Shown: positions 1 to 9,988, numbered from the stretch's first letter. The stretch: DNA of 64,000 nucleotides from Adiantum capillus-veneris (GCA_014529385.2 CM043960.1:36902781-36966780); one strand, 5' to 3'. Translations and numbers: made by a program. The notes: generated by a model from the letters alone, not told the origin.

Positions 1-254
1 AACAAATAGCAATGTAGAAGTATCTGTCCGTCTATGCCTTGAGCCTCACCCACATGTACCTAGCCTGTTCATCCTTGCGCGCTATATCCCAGCAAGCCAC
101 CCATTTTGCTTAGTTCACATCGACCAGTCGAGGATCCCATATTATACATTTTTGTTTTGTTACGTTGTTATTTTGTTACTCTGACTTTGTATCATTTTGT
201 AACTTTTTGGTCTCATAGGTCACTTTGGCCTTTTGAAGACGTTAATATAACATT

Positions 255-257
<3 letters not shown>
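1..257. mobile_element. LINE-A fragment with 5' inversion
   Basis: Two LINE-A pieces are joined in opposite orientations. Bases 1-88 read on the minus strand as part of the ORF2 endonuclease, matching the same segment of the copies at 5.1 kb and especially 37.9 kb. Bases 89-257 read on the plus strand as the 3' tail, with GGTCTCATAGGTCA, GACGTTAATATAACATTTC and then (TC)n. An inverted 5' part joined to a direct 3' end is the product expected from twin priming during LINE integration. The fragment continues left of the window, so a secondary rearrangement is also possible. Confidence 0.7.
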
Positions 258-300
<43 letters not shown>

Positions 301-326
301 GCTACTTTTCCCACTCTACGTACCGG

Positions 327-358
<32 letters not shown>
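258..358. repeat. (TC)n microsatellite, two blocks
   Basis: Two uninterrupted CT runs (258-298 and 331-358) are separated by about 32 bases of non-repeat sequence. The first starts directly at the 3' end of the preceding LINE-A tail. Frames across it encode only Ser-Leu repeats and are not proteins. Confidence 0.95.
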
Positions 359-360
<2 letters not shown>

Positions 361-633
361 GCCTAAGATCCCTCCTCACTCTCTCTACGCTCGAGCCAGT
401 AGGGGGAGGGGGGGTTGGAGCGTTTAGGGTTGGGGTTGCAGGGGGAGCGCGAAGAAGGGGGGGGGCGGGGGGTGGCTGGGGTTGCAAGGGAGCGCGAGGG
501 GGGGGTGGGCTACAGGGGAGAGGGGGGGGGGGGGGGGGAGAGCGTGAGAGCGCGTGGGGAGGCGGGGGTACCAGTCGGAGCGGGAGCAGGGGGGCAGCAC
601 GAGGGGGAGGCAGGAGCAGGAGGGGGGGAGGCA
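359..633. other. G-rich spacer, probably LINE leader remnant
   Basis: This is very G-rich on the plus strand with long G runs. A GGGGTTGCA-GGGAGCGCGA-like motif occurs twice (about 430 and 480). Read on the minus strand it is a C-rich, GCTCCCGC-like sequence directly after the 3' end of the next LINE-A copy. It resembles the GC-rich leader at 27.3 and 36.3 kb, so it is probably the 5' leader of a lost downstream element. I see no credible gene. Confidence 0.45.
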
Positions 634-1523
634 GAAATGAAATGTTATATTAACGTCTTCAATAGGCCAAAGTGACTTATGAGACCAGAAAGTTACAATG
701 TGGTGGATCTGATACAAAGTCAGAGTAACAAGATGACAAAATGGCAAAATAAAATACTATGGAATCCTAAACTGCTAGGTGTGAACTAAGCAGCTAAGCA
801 ACTAGCTGGGATAGCTAGATCACAAGACATCTAGCATCGGTCACTGGCGGATCTCATCAATCTCCTCCATGTTTAGTAGTCTGATTGGGCGTCGTGCATG
901 TCGAGCCAAAGTGATCTGAATCCTCTGATGCAACCTCCGTCGATGCTGTGTAGTTCTCCGCAGTCGTGGGCGTCTGGATCTCCCCAGCTCAGTCGCTCGG
1001 TCAATCAGTGTGCCTTTGGTGTGAGGCGACGAGCTCTGCTGTGGTAGTAACTCCTCCGCATGTCCAGTGGCAGCTCTAAAGAAGTCTGTGATCTATCTTT
1101 GAGACTAGCTAGCTTCTCCTCTCATCAGGCTCTCTCTGTGTCTGCGCAGCTCGAGCAAAAAACAAACCGAGGCATCTCTGATCCTCGTACCGCATGACTA
1201 TAGAGAATGGTCCAAAGCCCTCTCTGAACAAGCAATGGAAGCGGCCTCGTATCTCGTAGTAGACGGGGCAGTGGTATGTGTAGTGCAACTCTGTGTCAGG
1301 CTCGATGTCACACAGGGGGCATGGCGTCTGTTGGTACTCCGCTGTATCTCCCAGTCTCGATCCGCACCTGGTGTGAAGATGTGCGTATCTGGCCAATAGC
1401 ACATCTTATCCCATGAGACAAGTGGGTGTGCATGTATCTAGGCATCGTCACAAAACCATCCTCCGTAAGCTTGAGGAGATGCTCTTTGTAGAAAGCCATC
1501 TTCGTGCCCAGCTACTGTGCTGG

Positions 1524-1526
<3 letters not shown>
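634..1526 (-). mobile_element. LINE-A copy 1, 5'-truncated
   Basis: This copy keeps only the 3' part of the element: the ATTTC-ending tail (634-780) and the ORF2 C-terminal region up to about 1526. The knuckle is visible on the minus strand around 1280-1320 (CPLC...H....C). The QRRITDFF-like site at 1078-1101 carries a stop in place of the second Arg. The 5' truncation point lies exactly on a (CA)14 tract, and the 3' end meets a G-rich spacer. It is too short and damaged to be active. Confidence 0.85.

Positions 1527-1554
<28 letters not shown>
1527..1554. repeat. (CA)14 microsatellite
   Basis: A perfect CA tract separates the truncated 5' edge of LINE-A copy 1 from the 3' end of copy 2. Both junctions are within a base or two of the repeat. 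Confidence 0.95.
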
Positions 1555-1558
<4 letters not shown>

Positions 1559-1770
1559 TAAAATGAAATGTTATATTAACGTCTTCAAAAGGCCATAATG
1601 ACCTATGAGACCGGAAAGTTACAAAGTGGTGGATCTGATACAAAGTCAGAGTAACAAAATAACCTAACAACAGTACAAAACAAAGATATATACTATGGGG
1701 TCCTAAGTTCATCGATGTGAACCAAGCAAAAAACTAAGCAAAAAATGGGCGGCTTGTTGGGATAGCTGAA

Positions 1771-4700
1771 TCACAAGAGATCTAGCATCGGTCCTTGGTG
1801 AATCTCATCAATTTCCTCCATGGTTGGTAGTCTGACCGGGCGTCGTGTATGCCTAGCCAGCGTGCTCCGAATTTTTTGCCGTAGCCTCCGTCGATGCTGT
1901 GTAGTTCTTCGCAGTCGCGGGCGCTTGGATTTCCCCAGTTCAATCGCTCGGTCAATCAGTGTGCCTCTGGTGTGAGACGGGGGGGAGTTCTGCTGTGGGA
2001 GTGGCTCTTGCGGCTGTCCCGTGTCTGCTCTGAAGAAGTCTGTGATCCGTCTTTGAGACTGGCTAGCCTCGCCATTCATCAGGCTATCTCTGTGTTTGCG
2101 GAGCTCGAGCAAGAACAAACCCAGACATCTCTGATCTTCGTATCCCATGACTCTTGAGAGTGGTCCAAAACATTCTCTGAACAAGCAATGGAAGCGGCCT
2201 CGTATCTCGTAGTAGACGGGGCAGCGACATGTATAGTGTAGCTCTGTCTCAGGTTCCATGTTACACAAGGGGCATGTCCTGTCCTCTGCTGGTACTCCGC
2301 TGTATCTCCGAGTCTCAATCCGCAACTGGTGAGAAGATGTGCGTAACTGGCCAATAGCACATCGTATCCCATGAAACAAGTGGGTATCCATGTATTTGGG
2401 TCTCGCCACAAAACCATCTTCCGTAAGTTGGAGGAGGTGGTCTCTGTAGAAAGGCATCTTCGTGCCCAATTCCTGTGCTGGTTGTATCCATGTCGTCCTG
2501 GTGTCTAGCTGGGTCAGGTCTTGGCGGATGAGCTTGGTGATCTCTGACTGTGTAAGAGTGAGAGATGGTGCCTCCAATGAGTACTGGAAAGGTGGCAGCC
2601 TGTCTATGCTGAACCCATGTGCCTGAAACCATGATGTCATCTCCCCATACCAGCATGTTGTATCTCCTTGTATGGCTAACCGTCGAGAGGATTCCAGTGC
2701 CATGTGAGCATATCTGTCTCTAGGAAGTTCCCATGTGCGGTTTATGAAGGAGACTGATCTGGTGAGCGCCTCCACCACAAGTGGGGGGGCCGCTAGCTCT
2801 GCTCGGATAATGGCCCGTGTGTACTGATGCCTTGGCTCTAATGAGCCGCGAGATCATAGAGACGAGAGGTTTCTCCATGTTCCCCCATCCGTCTGAGCGA
2901 CCCGGCCTCCCATGGTCATCCAATGAAGGTTCCCATATCTCGGTTCCATAGAGCAATACTCAAGCCACCTTGGTGTCAGAGAGCCAGAGATTCGTCCGGG
3001 GCTCCTGAAACTGAACCTCTGAACACATCCTCTCGAATCTACCCAATGCTGCGTGGGCTCTAGTAAGTCTGGTCTCTGTTGCTCTTCTGAGTGAGAATGT
3101 AGGTCCGCTAAAAACCACTCCAAGGTAAGTGTAAGCGTCTGTGTACTCCACTGTCTCCTTGGCGTATGTGAATGGAGATGCTGACCTCCTGATCCACTGT
3201 GGGGTGGTATTAAACACCATAACCTTGGTTTTACGCAGGTAGACAGACAAACCACGTTCGTGGGCAAACGTATGCAAAGCATCCAGTTGATGTTGCATTC
3301 CCTCTTGGGATTCGAGGATCAACACTATGTCATCAGTATATCACAAAAGTGGAATCCATGTCCCTGCCAACTGAGCACCTTTATCCCCATCGCTGTCAAT
3401 GTAGTCAGAAATCTCATCCACATACATACCGAAAAGAGTGGGAGAGAGCGGGCAGCCCTGCTTCACCCCAATAGTGGAGTGAACCGGTGTAGAAAGTCCC
3501 TCCGGGGTCTGTACATGCCCTACTACTGATCTGTACAATGCCATGATCCCCCAAATGAGTTCTGTGGGTACTCCCATTTCCTGTAATCTGTGCATCAGTC
3601 TAACTCTGGGTACCGTGTCGAAAGCTTTGTGGAAGTCCACAAAGGTACAATAGATCCGTCTCCCATGAGATCTGCCTTCCTCGATGATGGCCCTGAGTGT
3701 TAGGATATGGTCAAGAGTAGAGAAGCCTCTCCTGAATCGTGCCTGCCCAGTTGCACGTATTCCTTCCCTCTCTGCCTATCTACTCAGCTGTTGCTCAAGA
3801 ATGGATGCATACAACTGTGCCAGTGTGTGCCGAGTCATAATAGTGCGATAATTCCCAGGCTCCATGGGGTCTCCTGATTTGAAGATAGGTACGATCGTAG
3901 ATAGGCTCCAAGTGTCCGGTAGGCCCTCACACATGGTACGGTTAAACTTAACTGCTAGAAGCTCTGCTAGTAGGTCTTTGGCATGCATGAAATGCTCAGC
4001 TACTAGGCCCTCATGATCATATGCTCTCCCAGTCCTCATCCTATCAATAGCTTTCTTCACCATCTTAGCGGTGAAAAAGACACGTGTGTGGGTATGGGTC
4101 GGGGGGGTTGGGGAGGGGCGACTGTCCAGGTACTATGTACAAAGATGATGCGTACTGACCCGAGGTCTCTATGGAGGAAATAGCAGGGGGGGGACTGCTC
4201 ATATAAGAGCCGCCACGCCTCACGCGAGTCTTGACTCAAGAATAGCTGATATAGATCCTACTCGAGTTGAGCCAAAAGAGCCCTCTTCTTCCGCTGCACC
4301 AGGCGTCGGAAGTCCATCTGTGATTGTCTGTGAGTGACGTCCCCCAATAGCACCTCCCTGTGAAGTCTGGCTCTAGTCTGGTGGCACTCCTCATCGTACC
4401 AGCTGTTCTGAGGCATGCTCCCATATCGGCGGCTCTACTTAGGCTGTGTGTGTGGGTATGCTTCTGCTGCTGCCTCGTGTAATGTGTGTGTCAGTATAGT
4501 AGTTAGCTCCTCCAGAGGTCGCCCCCAGTCCTCAGTGCACAGGCGTCTGTAGATTCTTTCCATGTATACAGAGTCCGTCTCCCTTGTGAATGTGTAGCGA
4601 GTAGGGGCTGCTACCCGTGGCCTGTGTGCTACACTCAACTGGAAAGGGATGGTCATCGACACCAGAGCATGATCTATTGCTACCCCGACCGGTCTGGGCC

Positions 4701-5331
4701 CAACTGTGAGATCCTGGATACTAGAGATGAGATTCGGCTGTGCCATGACATAGTCCACCGTGCTGGCTCCATGCCTGTGTGGGAAGCATGTAAAACCTCC
4801 CGAAGCAGGAAATCTCTGTAGGCCGTTCAAGATGGCCAATCCATGTGCAGTGCCCATGTCTATCAGGTGTCGCCCATACTCAATATATTCCACATCGTGT
4901 GATAGTTTGGACAGGCCCGTCTCTACCACATCTATCTCTCTTAGCATCTCCTCTGAAGTATCATAAAACACTGCCTGGTGATGGGTAGTCCTAGCACTGA
5001 AGTCCCCGAGGATGATAATGTCACCGTCCCTAGAGAACTCCCATATGTCATCATCCAAAATAGAGAAAGGGGACTGTCCTCTTGGTGGTGCATAAACTGA
5101 TGTGCTTGGGGGAAAGTAACAAATAGGTAGATATAGGTATCTGCCTGTCTCTGCTTTCAGTCTCACCCACATGTACCTAGCCTGCTCGTCCTTGCGGGCT
5201 ATATGTGTCTCAGAGTAGAAGATGATGTCTCTTCTAGTAAAGCTAGCCTAAAAAGCACCCACATCAAGACGCATAGATCCATTGCAGTTCCAGGCAGCTA
5301 CGTTGAGTTTGGTGCCATAAGTCTCGCACCG
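1771..5331 (-). pseudogene. LINE-A copy 2 ORF2 (EN-RT-knuckle), decayed
   Basis: ORF2 would nick target DNA and copy the element RNA at the break. On the minus strand the endonuclease starts with WNCNGS just after the UGA and continues with GDFSAR (about 4995) and DHALVSM. The reverse transcriptase shows FHKAFDTVPR (3630) and GVKQGCPLSPTLFG (3450). The catalytic box reads YTDD instead of YADD, just after a premature UGA (about 3345). The knuckle CPLC-X10-H-X4-C lies near 2240-2290. The tail contains QRRITDFF (2032-2055) and a basic stretch ending MLDLL. Frames break repeatedly between 2.8 and 4.4 kb. Confidence 0.85.
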
Positions 5332-5334
5332 TCA
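5329..5334 (-). promoter_or_regulatory. In-frame UGA-CGG between ORF1 and ORF2 (copy 2)
   Basis: On the minus strand ORF1 ends TCC ACA TGA CGG TGC GAG and the same frame continues into the endonuclease (VAAWNCNG). No in-frame ATG lies between the stop and the catalytic Asn of the endonuclease. UGA followed by CGG is a known leaky-stop context in some plant viruses. Readthrough here is inferred. Confidence 0.6.
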
Positions 5335-6206
5335 TGTGGAGCGTCGCTGAAGTATTAACACTTTTCGGTCTTGGTAAAAAGCGATCTTGCCTTTTGCCCT
5401 TGCCGCTCTAATCTCCAGCATTACTTCCTGCATATGAGCGATCTGCGAGAGGGTGAGATCGTCCCCGAGAAAGATGCCAGTCTCTTTAAGAGTTGGTCTT
5501 TTCTTCAAGAATGACTTCTTTGCTTCCATGGAGGGAAAACGGAGGTTTCTCCACTGCTTCCATTTTTCTTTATGTTGCCCACTCTCCATGCCCTTGTGCG
5601 TGTCGGCTCATGAATCCCCATCAAGGCTGTGAGTTTTTTTACTTCTTCGTCCACATTGCCTTTGTCTTTAAGACCGCATATTCTCACATGTAAAGCGCGC
5701 ACCCTTCTCCTCTGCTCCTCCTCTAGTGTCTGGTTAATGATGTTGTTGGGTGTGGACGGGGGCGTTATCTCCTTGTCTTTTCCTTTGTTGGCGACTTTGA
5801 TCCATTTCTCGGCTTCGTCCGCCTTCTGTTGGGTTTTGGTAAGAACATCCACCCAAGAAGTCGTCATTTGTTTGTGCTGTTCTTCTCCCTCTTTGATGGC
5901 CCGTACTTGTTCCTTGATCATGTTGATTTCGTCGATTACTGAGGGTTGCAGTTCGCCCTCTTCCAGTGTGTTTCTTGATCGGGCTTCGCTGAGTTCTTTC
6001 TTGAGTGACGCGATCTCTTCCTCTTGGGTCGTCACTCGGTCTTCTAGCGTACTTATCTTGCTCTCTTGGATCAGCACACGTCCTTCGAGTATGTTTTTTG
6101 TGCCCCAGAGATTGCGATTCATCTTGGTAATGGTGTCCGTCATTTCGTCTTTGCATTTTTGAATGGCATCCTCTAGGGGGTCGGCTCTATCATTCGTCCT
6201 CCTCAT
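5332..6206 (-). pseudogene. LINE-A copy 2 ORF1 (coiled coil, RRM, CTD)
   Basis: ORF1 of L1-like elements is an RNA-binding chaperone that coats the element RNA. Starting from the ATG at 6206 there is a long charged coiled coil (residues about 20-130). An RRM-like part follows with LHVRICGL, and then FPSMEAKKSFLKK and a C-terminal domain with GIFLGDDLTLSQ. Relative to copy 3, 22 bases between two GAGG repeats are missing near 5537, which shifts the frame. The reading frame ends in RRST-UGA and runs on without another stop into ORF2. The coiled-coil plus RRM layout resembles animal-type L1 ORF1 proteins. Confidence 0.8.
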
Positions 6207-6420
6207 GCTTGATCGCCGTCCGCCAGGGGGGGGGGGGGGGGGGGGGGGGGATTAGATGTACATGTGCACCCACCCTAGCAGTGGGCGTGGCAGTTGGGCG
6301 TGTGGGGGAGTCGTCCGCAAGGGAGTCGCTAGATGCACGTGTGCACCCACACTAGCGGCGGTCTCGGCGAGTGGTGGAATATGAGGCGGTACGGCCCGGG
6401 GGAGATAGCGGTAGTTACAG
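6207..6420 (-). promoter_or_regulatory. LINE-A 5' leader with two monomers
   Basis: Upstream of the ORF1 ATG, a segment containing GTGCACCCACNCTAGC occurs twice about 80 bases apart (near 6265 and 6342). The linker between them is similar (CGCAAGGGAGTC). The copy at 9.4 kb has the same two-unit arrangement. Tandem leader monomers act as promoters in some mammalian L1 elements; a promoter role here is only by analogy. A run of about 26 G lies next to the ATG side (6225-6250). Confidence 0.5.
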
Positions 6421-6422
6421 AT

Positions 6423-6424
<2 letters not shown>

Positions 6425-6497
<73 letters not shown>

Positions 6498-6604
6498 GGG
6501 GGGGGGGAAGTATGGTAGAAATGGTGGGATGAAGGGGGGCGGGTAGAGGATGGACGTCCTACGTGTGAAAGAAAAAAGGGGGGGGGGGGGGGGGGGGGGG
6601 GGGG
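6425..6604. repeat. (GA)n followed by G-runs
   Basis: (GA)n runs from 6425 to 6487 and is followed by long G runs (about 6487-6508 and 6579-6604) with a short purine-rich spacer. No coding potential is believable here. The tract interrupts the leader of LINE-A copy 2. Confidence 0.9.
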
Positions 6605-6617
6605 TAGGAGGGGGGGG

Positions 6618-6704
6618 AGAGACATACTACGCGTAGGAGAGGGGGGGGAGACATACTACGCGTAGTAGTTGGGGGGGGGGAGACATACTACGCGTAGTAG
6701 TTGG
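6618..6704. repeat. Palindrome minisatellite CTACGCGTAG (block 1)
   Basis: Three tandem units of roughly 30 bases each carry ACATACTACGCGTAG followed by a G run. The core CTACGCGTAG is a perfect 10-base palindrome. The same motif recurs in the leader region of LINE-A copy 3 (9.6 kb) and in two short non-autonomous elements (27.6 and 28.1 kb). Confidence 0.85.
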
Positions 6705-6946
6705 GGGGCTAGGGCAGCGTGCAGCGGGCGCGGGGGGGGGGGGGGGGGGGGGGAGAAAGCGTATGAGCGGGTGCACAGCAGGGCGCCATGGGGATGCAGC
6801 GCGCGAGCAGGGCAGGGCAGAGGGGGGTGGGAACCAGCGTGCGCGCAGGTGCAGCGCAGGGCGGGCGCGAGGGTGCAGCGGGGCCGCCAGGGGCAGAGGC
6901 GGGGGGGCAGGGCAGAGGCGGAGGGGCAAGGCAGCGGGAGCAGCAG
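6705..6946 (-). other. GC-rich LINE leader block
   Basis: This GC-rich block (GCAGCG, GCGCGC and GGGGCAGAGGCGG-like words) lies between the palindrome block and the next microsatellite. On the minus strand it is the most 5' part of LINE-A copy 2. Similar blocks precede the palindrome repeats at 9.7-9.98, 27.29-27.53 and 27.81-28.05 kb. Open frames exist only because of base composition, and I do not call a gene. Confidence 0.5.

Positions 6947-7214
<268 letters not shown>

Positions 7215-7295
<81 letters not shown>
7215..7295. repeat. (GA)n microsatellite
   Basis: About 40 uninterrupted GA units lie between the tail-only insertion and the 3' end of LINE-A copy 3. Confidence 0.95.
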
Positions 7296-7298
<3 letters not shown>

Positions 7299-7587
7299 AA
7301 TGAAATGAAATGAAACGAAATGTTATATTAACGTCTTCAAAAGGCCATAATGACCTATGAGACCCGAAAGTTACAAAGTGGTGGATCTGATACAAAGTCA
7401 GAGTAACAAAATAGCCTAACTCAGTACAAAACAAAGATATCTACTATGGGGTCCTAGGTTGGTCGATGTGAGCCAAGCATAAAACTAAGCGGAGAAATTT
7501 TGGGCGGCTTGTTGGGATGGCTGAATCACAAGAGATCTAGCATCGGTCGTTGGCGAATCTCATCAATTTCCTCCATGGTTAGTAGTC

Positions 7588-8483
7588 CCTGGTGTGAATG
7601 TGTAGCGAGTAGGGGCTACTACTCGTGCCCTGTGTGCTACACTGAACTGGAAGGAGATGGTCATCGACACCAGAGCATGATCTACTGCCACCCCGACCGG
7701 TCTGGGCGCAACTCTGAGATCCTGGATACTGGAGATGAGATTCGGTTGTGCCATGACATAGTCCACTGTGCTAGCTCCATGTCTGTGTGGGAAGCATGTA
7801 AATCCTCCCGCTGCAGGAAATCTCTGTAGGCCGTTCAAGATGGCCAATCCATGTGCAGTGCCCATGTCTATCAGGTGTCGCCCATACTCAGTATATTCCA
7901 TATCGTGTGATATTCTGGAAAGGCCCGTCTCTTCAACATCTAGTTCTCTTAGCATCTCCTCTGAAGTATCATAAAACACTGCCTGGTGATGGGCAGTCCT
8001 AGCATTGAAGTCCCCTAGGATGATAATGTCACCGTCCCGAGAGAACTCCCATATGTCATCATCTAAAATAGAGAAAGGGGACTGTCCTCTGGGTGATGCA
8101 TAAACTGATGTACTCGGGGGAAAGTAGCAAATAGCTACATAGAGGTATTTGCTTGTCTCTGCTTTGAGTCTCACCCACATGTACCTAGCCTGCCCGTCCC
8201 TGCGGGCTATATGTAACAGTGGCTGTAGATCCTCTCTAAATAACACTGCCACTCCTCCCGAGCCCCGCCCTCTGTGCTCTGAGCGTGTCTCTTGTCTATA
8301 GGCTGTCTCCCACCTGTATCCGCTGAATTGAGGCATGGATTGCCCAGGGGCTTGGTGTGTCTCAGAGTAAAAGATGATGTCTCTTCCAGTAAAGCTATCC
8401 TAAAAAGCACCCACATCAAGACGCATAGATCCATTGCAGTTCCAGGCAGCTACTTTGAGTGTGGTCCCATAAGTCTCGCACCG
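7588..8483 (-). pseudogene. LINE-A copy 3 endonuclease domain
   Basis: The endonuclease of ORF2 is almost uninterrupted on the minus strand, with one stop just upstream of SETH. It shows YSETHQAPG (metal-binding Glu), GGVAVLF, ILGDFNARTAHH, STVDYVMAQ and VDHALVSM, the ordered signature of AP-like LINE endonucleases. The frame ends at the deletion junction near 7588, where the ORF2 C-terminal coding sequence begins in another context. Without RT it could not replicate itself. An expressed nuclease fragment is conceivable but unsupported. Confidence 0.75.
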
Positions 8484-8486
8484 TCA
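8481..8486 (-). promoter_or_regulatory. In-frame UGA-CGG between ORF1 and ORF2 (copy 3)
   Basis: The minus-strand sequence ACATGACGGTGCGAGAC is identical to the junction in copy 2, and ORF2 continues in the ORF1 frame. Confidence 0.6.
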
Positions 8487-9372
8487 TGTGGAGCGTCGCT
8501 CTAGTATCACCACTTTCCCGTCTTGGTAAAAAGCGATCTTGCCTTTCCCCCTTGCCGCTCTGATCTCCCGCATTACTTCCTGCATATGAGCGATCTGCGA
8601 GAGGGTGAGATCATCCTCGAGAAAGATGCCAGTCTCTGTGAGAGTTGGTCTTTTCTTCAAGAATGACTTCTTTGCTTCCATGGAGGGAAAACGGAGGATG
8701 AGTGCTCTTTCTTTTGAGGTTTCTCCACTGCTTCCATTTTTCTTTATGTCGGCCACTCTCTATGCCCTTGTGTGCGTCGGCTCAAGAATCCCCATCAGGG
8801 CTGTGAGTTCTTTTACTTCTTCGTCCACATTGCCTTTGTCTTTAAGACCGGACATGTAAAGCGCGCACCCTTCTGTTGTGCTCCTCCTCTACTGTCTGAT
8901 TAATGATGTTGTTGGGTGTGGACGTGGGCGTTATCTCCTTGCCTTTTCCTTTCTTGGCCACCTTGATCCATTTCTCGGCTTCGTTCGTGTTCTGTTGAGT
9001 TTTGGTAAGAACATCCACCCAAGAAGTCATCATTTCTTTGTGCTGCTCTTCTCCCTCTTTGATGGCCCGTACTTGTTCCTTGATCGTGTTGATTTCTTCC
9101 ATCACTGAGGGTTGCAGTTTGCCCTCTTCCAATGTGTTTCTTGATCGTGCTTCGGCGAGATCTTTCTTGAGTGACGCGATCTCTTCCTCTTGGGTCTTCA
9201 CTCGGTCTTCCAACGTGCTTATCCTTCTCTCTTGGATCAACACGCGTTCTTCGAGTATCTTTATTGTGCCCTAGAGATTGCGGTTCAACTTGGTAACGGT
9301 CTCCGTCATTTCCTCTTTGCATTTTTGAGTGGCATCCTCCAGGGGGTCGGCTTTATTGTTCATCTTCCTCAT
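8484..9372 (-). pseudogene. LINE-A copy 3 ORF1
   Basis: From the ATG at 9372 the protein begins MRKMN and runs into a coiled coil of Glu/Lys/Thr heptads. The RRM-like LHVRS region and the complete ILRFPSMEAKKSFLKKRP and IFLEDDLTLSQ segments follow. It ends in RRST-UGA-CGG. Compared with copy 2 it keeps the 22 bases lost there. A stop and an indel around 8840-9250 break the frame. It serves as the best in-window template for the C-terminal half of ORF1. Confidence 0.75.
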
Positions 9373-9530
9373 GCTTGATCGCCGTCTGCAAGGGAGTTAG
9401 ATGACGTGTGCACCCACCCTAGCAGCGGACGCGGCAACTGAGCGAGTGGGGGGGTCGTGCGCAAGGGGGTCACTAGGTGTGCGTGTGCACCCACAATAGC
9501 GGCAGGGCCCCGGGGGGGGGGGGGGGGGGT
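9373..9530 (-). promoter_or_regulatory. LINE-A copy 3 leader monomers
   Basis: Two units carry GTGTGCACCCAC (near 9406 and 9482) separated by a CGCAAGGGGGTCACTAGG linker, followed by a G run at 9511-9529. The arrangement matches the leader of copy 2. A promoter role is inferred only. Confidence 0.45.
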
Positions 9531-9610
9531 GATAAGGTATGGTATAGAGGGGCGGGGGCCGGGCGGGGGCGGGGTTGACCAAAAAAAAAAAAGAAGAAGA
9601 AAAAAAAAAA

Positions 9611-9706
9611 GACTTTCTACGCGTAGAAGGTCATCCTACGCTTAAAAGAGAAAAAAGGGGGACACGCTACGCGTAGTAGAGGCGGAGACATGCTACGCGT
9701 AGAAGA
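9611..9706. repeat. Palindrome minisatellite CTACGCGTAG (block 2)
   Basis: Three CTACGCGTAG palindromes and a decayed fourth (CCTACGCTTAAA) are separated by A- or G-rich spacers. They lie at the same position relative to LINE-A copy 3 as block 1 does to copy 2. Confidence 0.8.
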
Positions 9707-9984
9707 AAGGGGGGGGGGATCCGGCGAGGCTGCAGGCGGGCACAGCAGCGCGCGAAGGGCATGGCAGTGCGGGAGCTTCCGATGAGAGTAGTGTGCAGGA
9801 GCGTGTGTGCAGAGGCAGCGGACGAAGGGTGCAGAGCGCTCGAGCAAAGGCAGCGAGCCTGCAGCGGGAGCAGGGGCAGTCAGCAGGCGCGGGGGGTGCG
9901 CGAGCAGAGGCAGCGAGCCTGCAGAGCGGGTGGGGGTAGGGGGAGAGAAAGAGAGAGAGTGCTTCTGCAATACAGAGGGATGAC

Positions 9985-9988
<4 letters not shown>
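9707..9988 (-). other. GC-rich LINE leader block
   Basis: This GC-rich sequence contains a GAGGCAGCGAGCCTGCAG-like unit twice (near 9850 and 9910). On the minus strand it forms the outer leader of LINE-A copy 3 and ends at a (GA)n tract. I see no gene. Confidence 0.5.

Larger units (their letters stand above)
1556..6946 (-). mobile_element. LINE-A copy 2, near full length
   Basis: This is the most complete minus-strand copy. In element order it has a GC-rich leader (6946 down to about 6207), ORF1 (6206-5332), an in-frame UGA (5332-5334), ORF2 (5331-1771) and the 3' tail (1770-1556). The tail ends in ATTTTATTTC directly beside (CA)14. The exact 5' edge is inferred: I place it where the GC-rich block meets the next CA/GA tract. 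An internal (GA)n at 6425-6487 may be a later insertion or expansion. Several stops and a 22-bp ORF1 deletion make it inactive. Confidence 0.8.
7296..9985 (-). mobile_element. LINE-A copy 3, RT deleted
   Basis: In element order this copy has a leader (9985 to 9373), ORF1 (9372-8484), the UGA junction and the endonuclease. There is then an abrupt junction near 7588 to the last codons of ORF2 and the 3' tail. The whole RT and knuckle region is missing. The retained ends are normal, so this is an internally deleted element. The 3' end abuts (GA)n. The leader keeps the two monomers, a G run and the palindrome block. Confidence 0.8.

Noticed and set aside
420-430. Single TTTAGGG plant telomere-like heptamer
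   Set aside because: Only one unit occurs in a G-rich spacer; there is no telomeric array.
5629-6162. 177-codon plus-strand frame rich in Ser and Leu
   Set aside because: It is the antisense shadow of the coiled-coil ORF1 of LINE-A copy 2.
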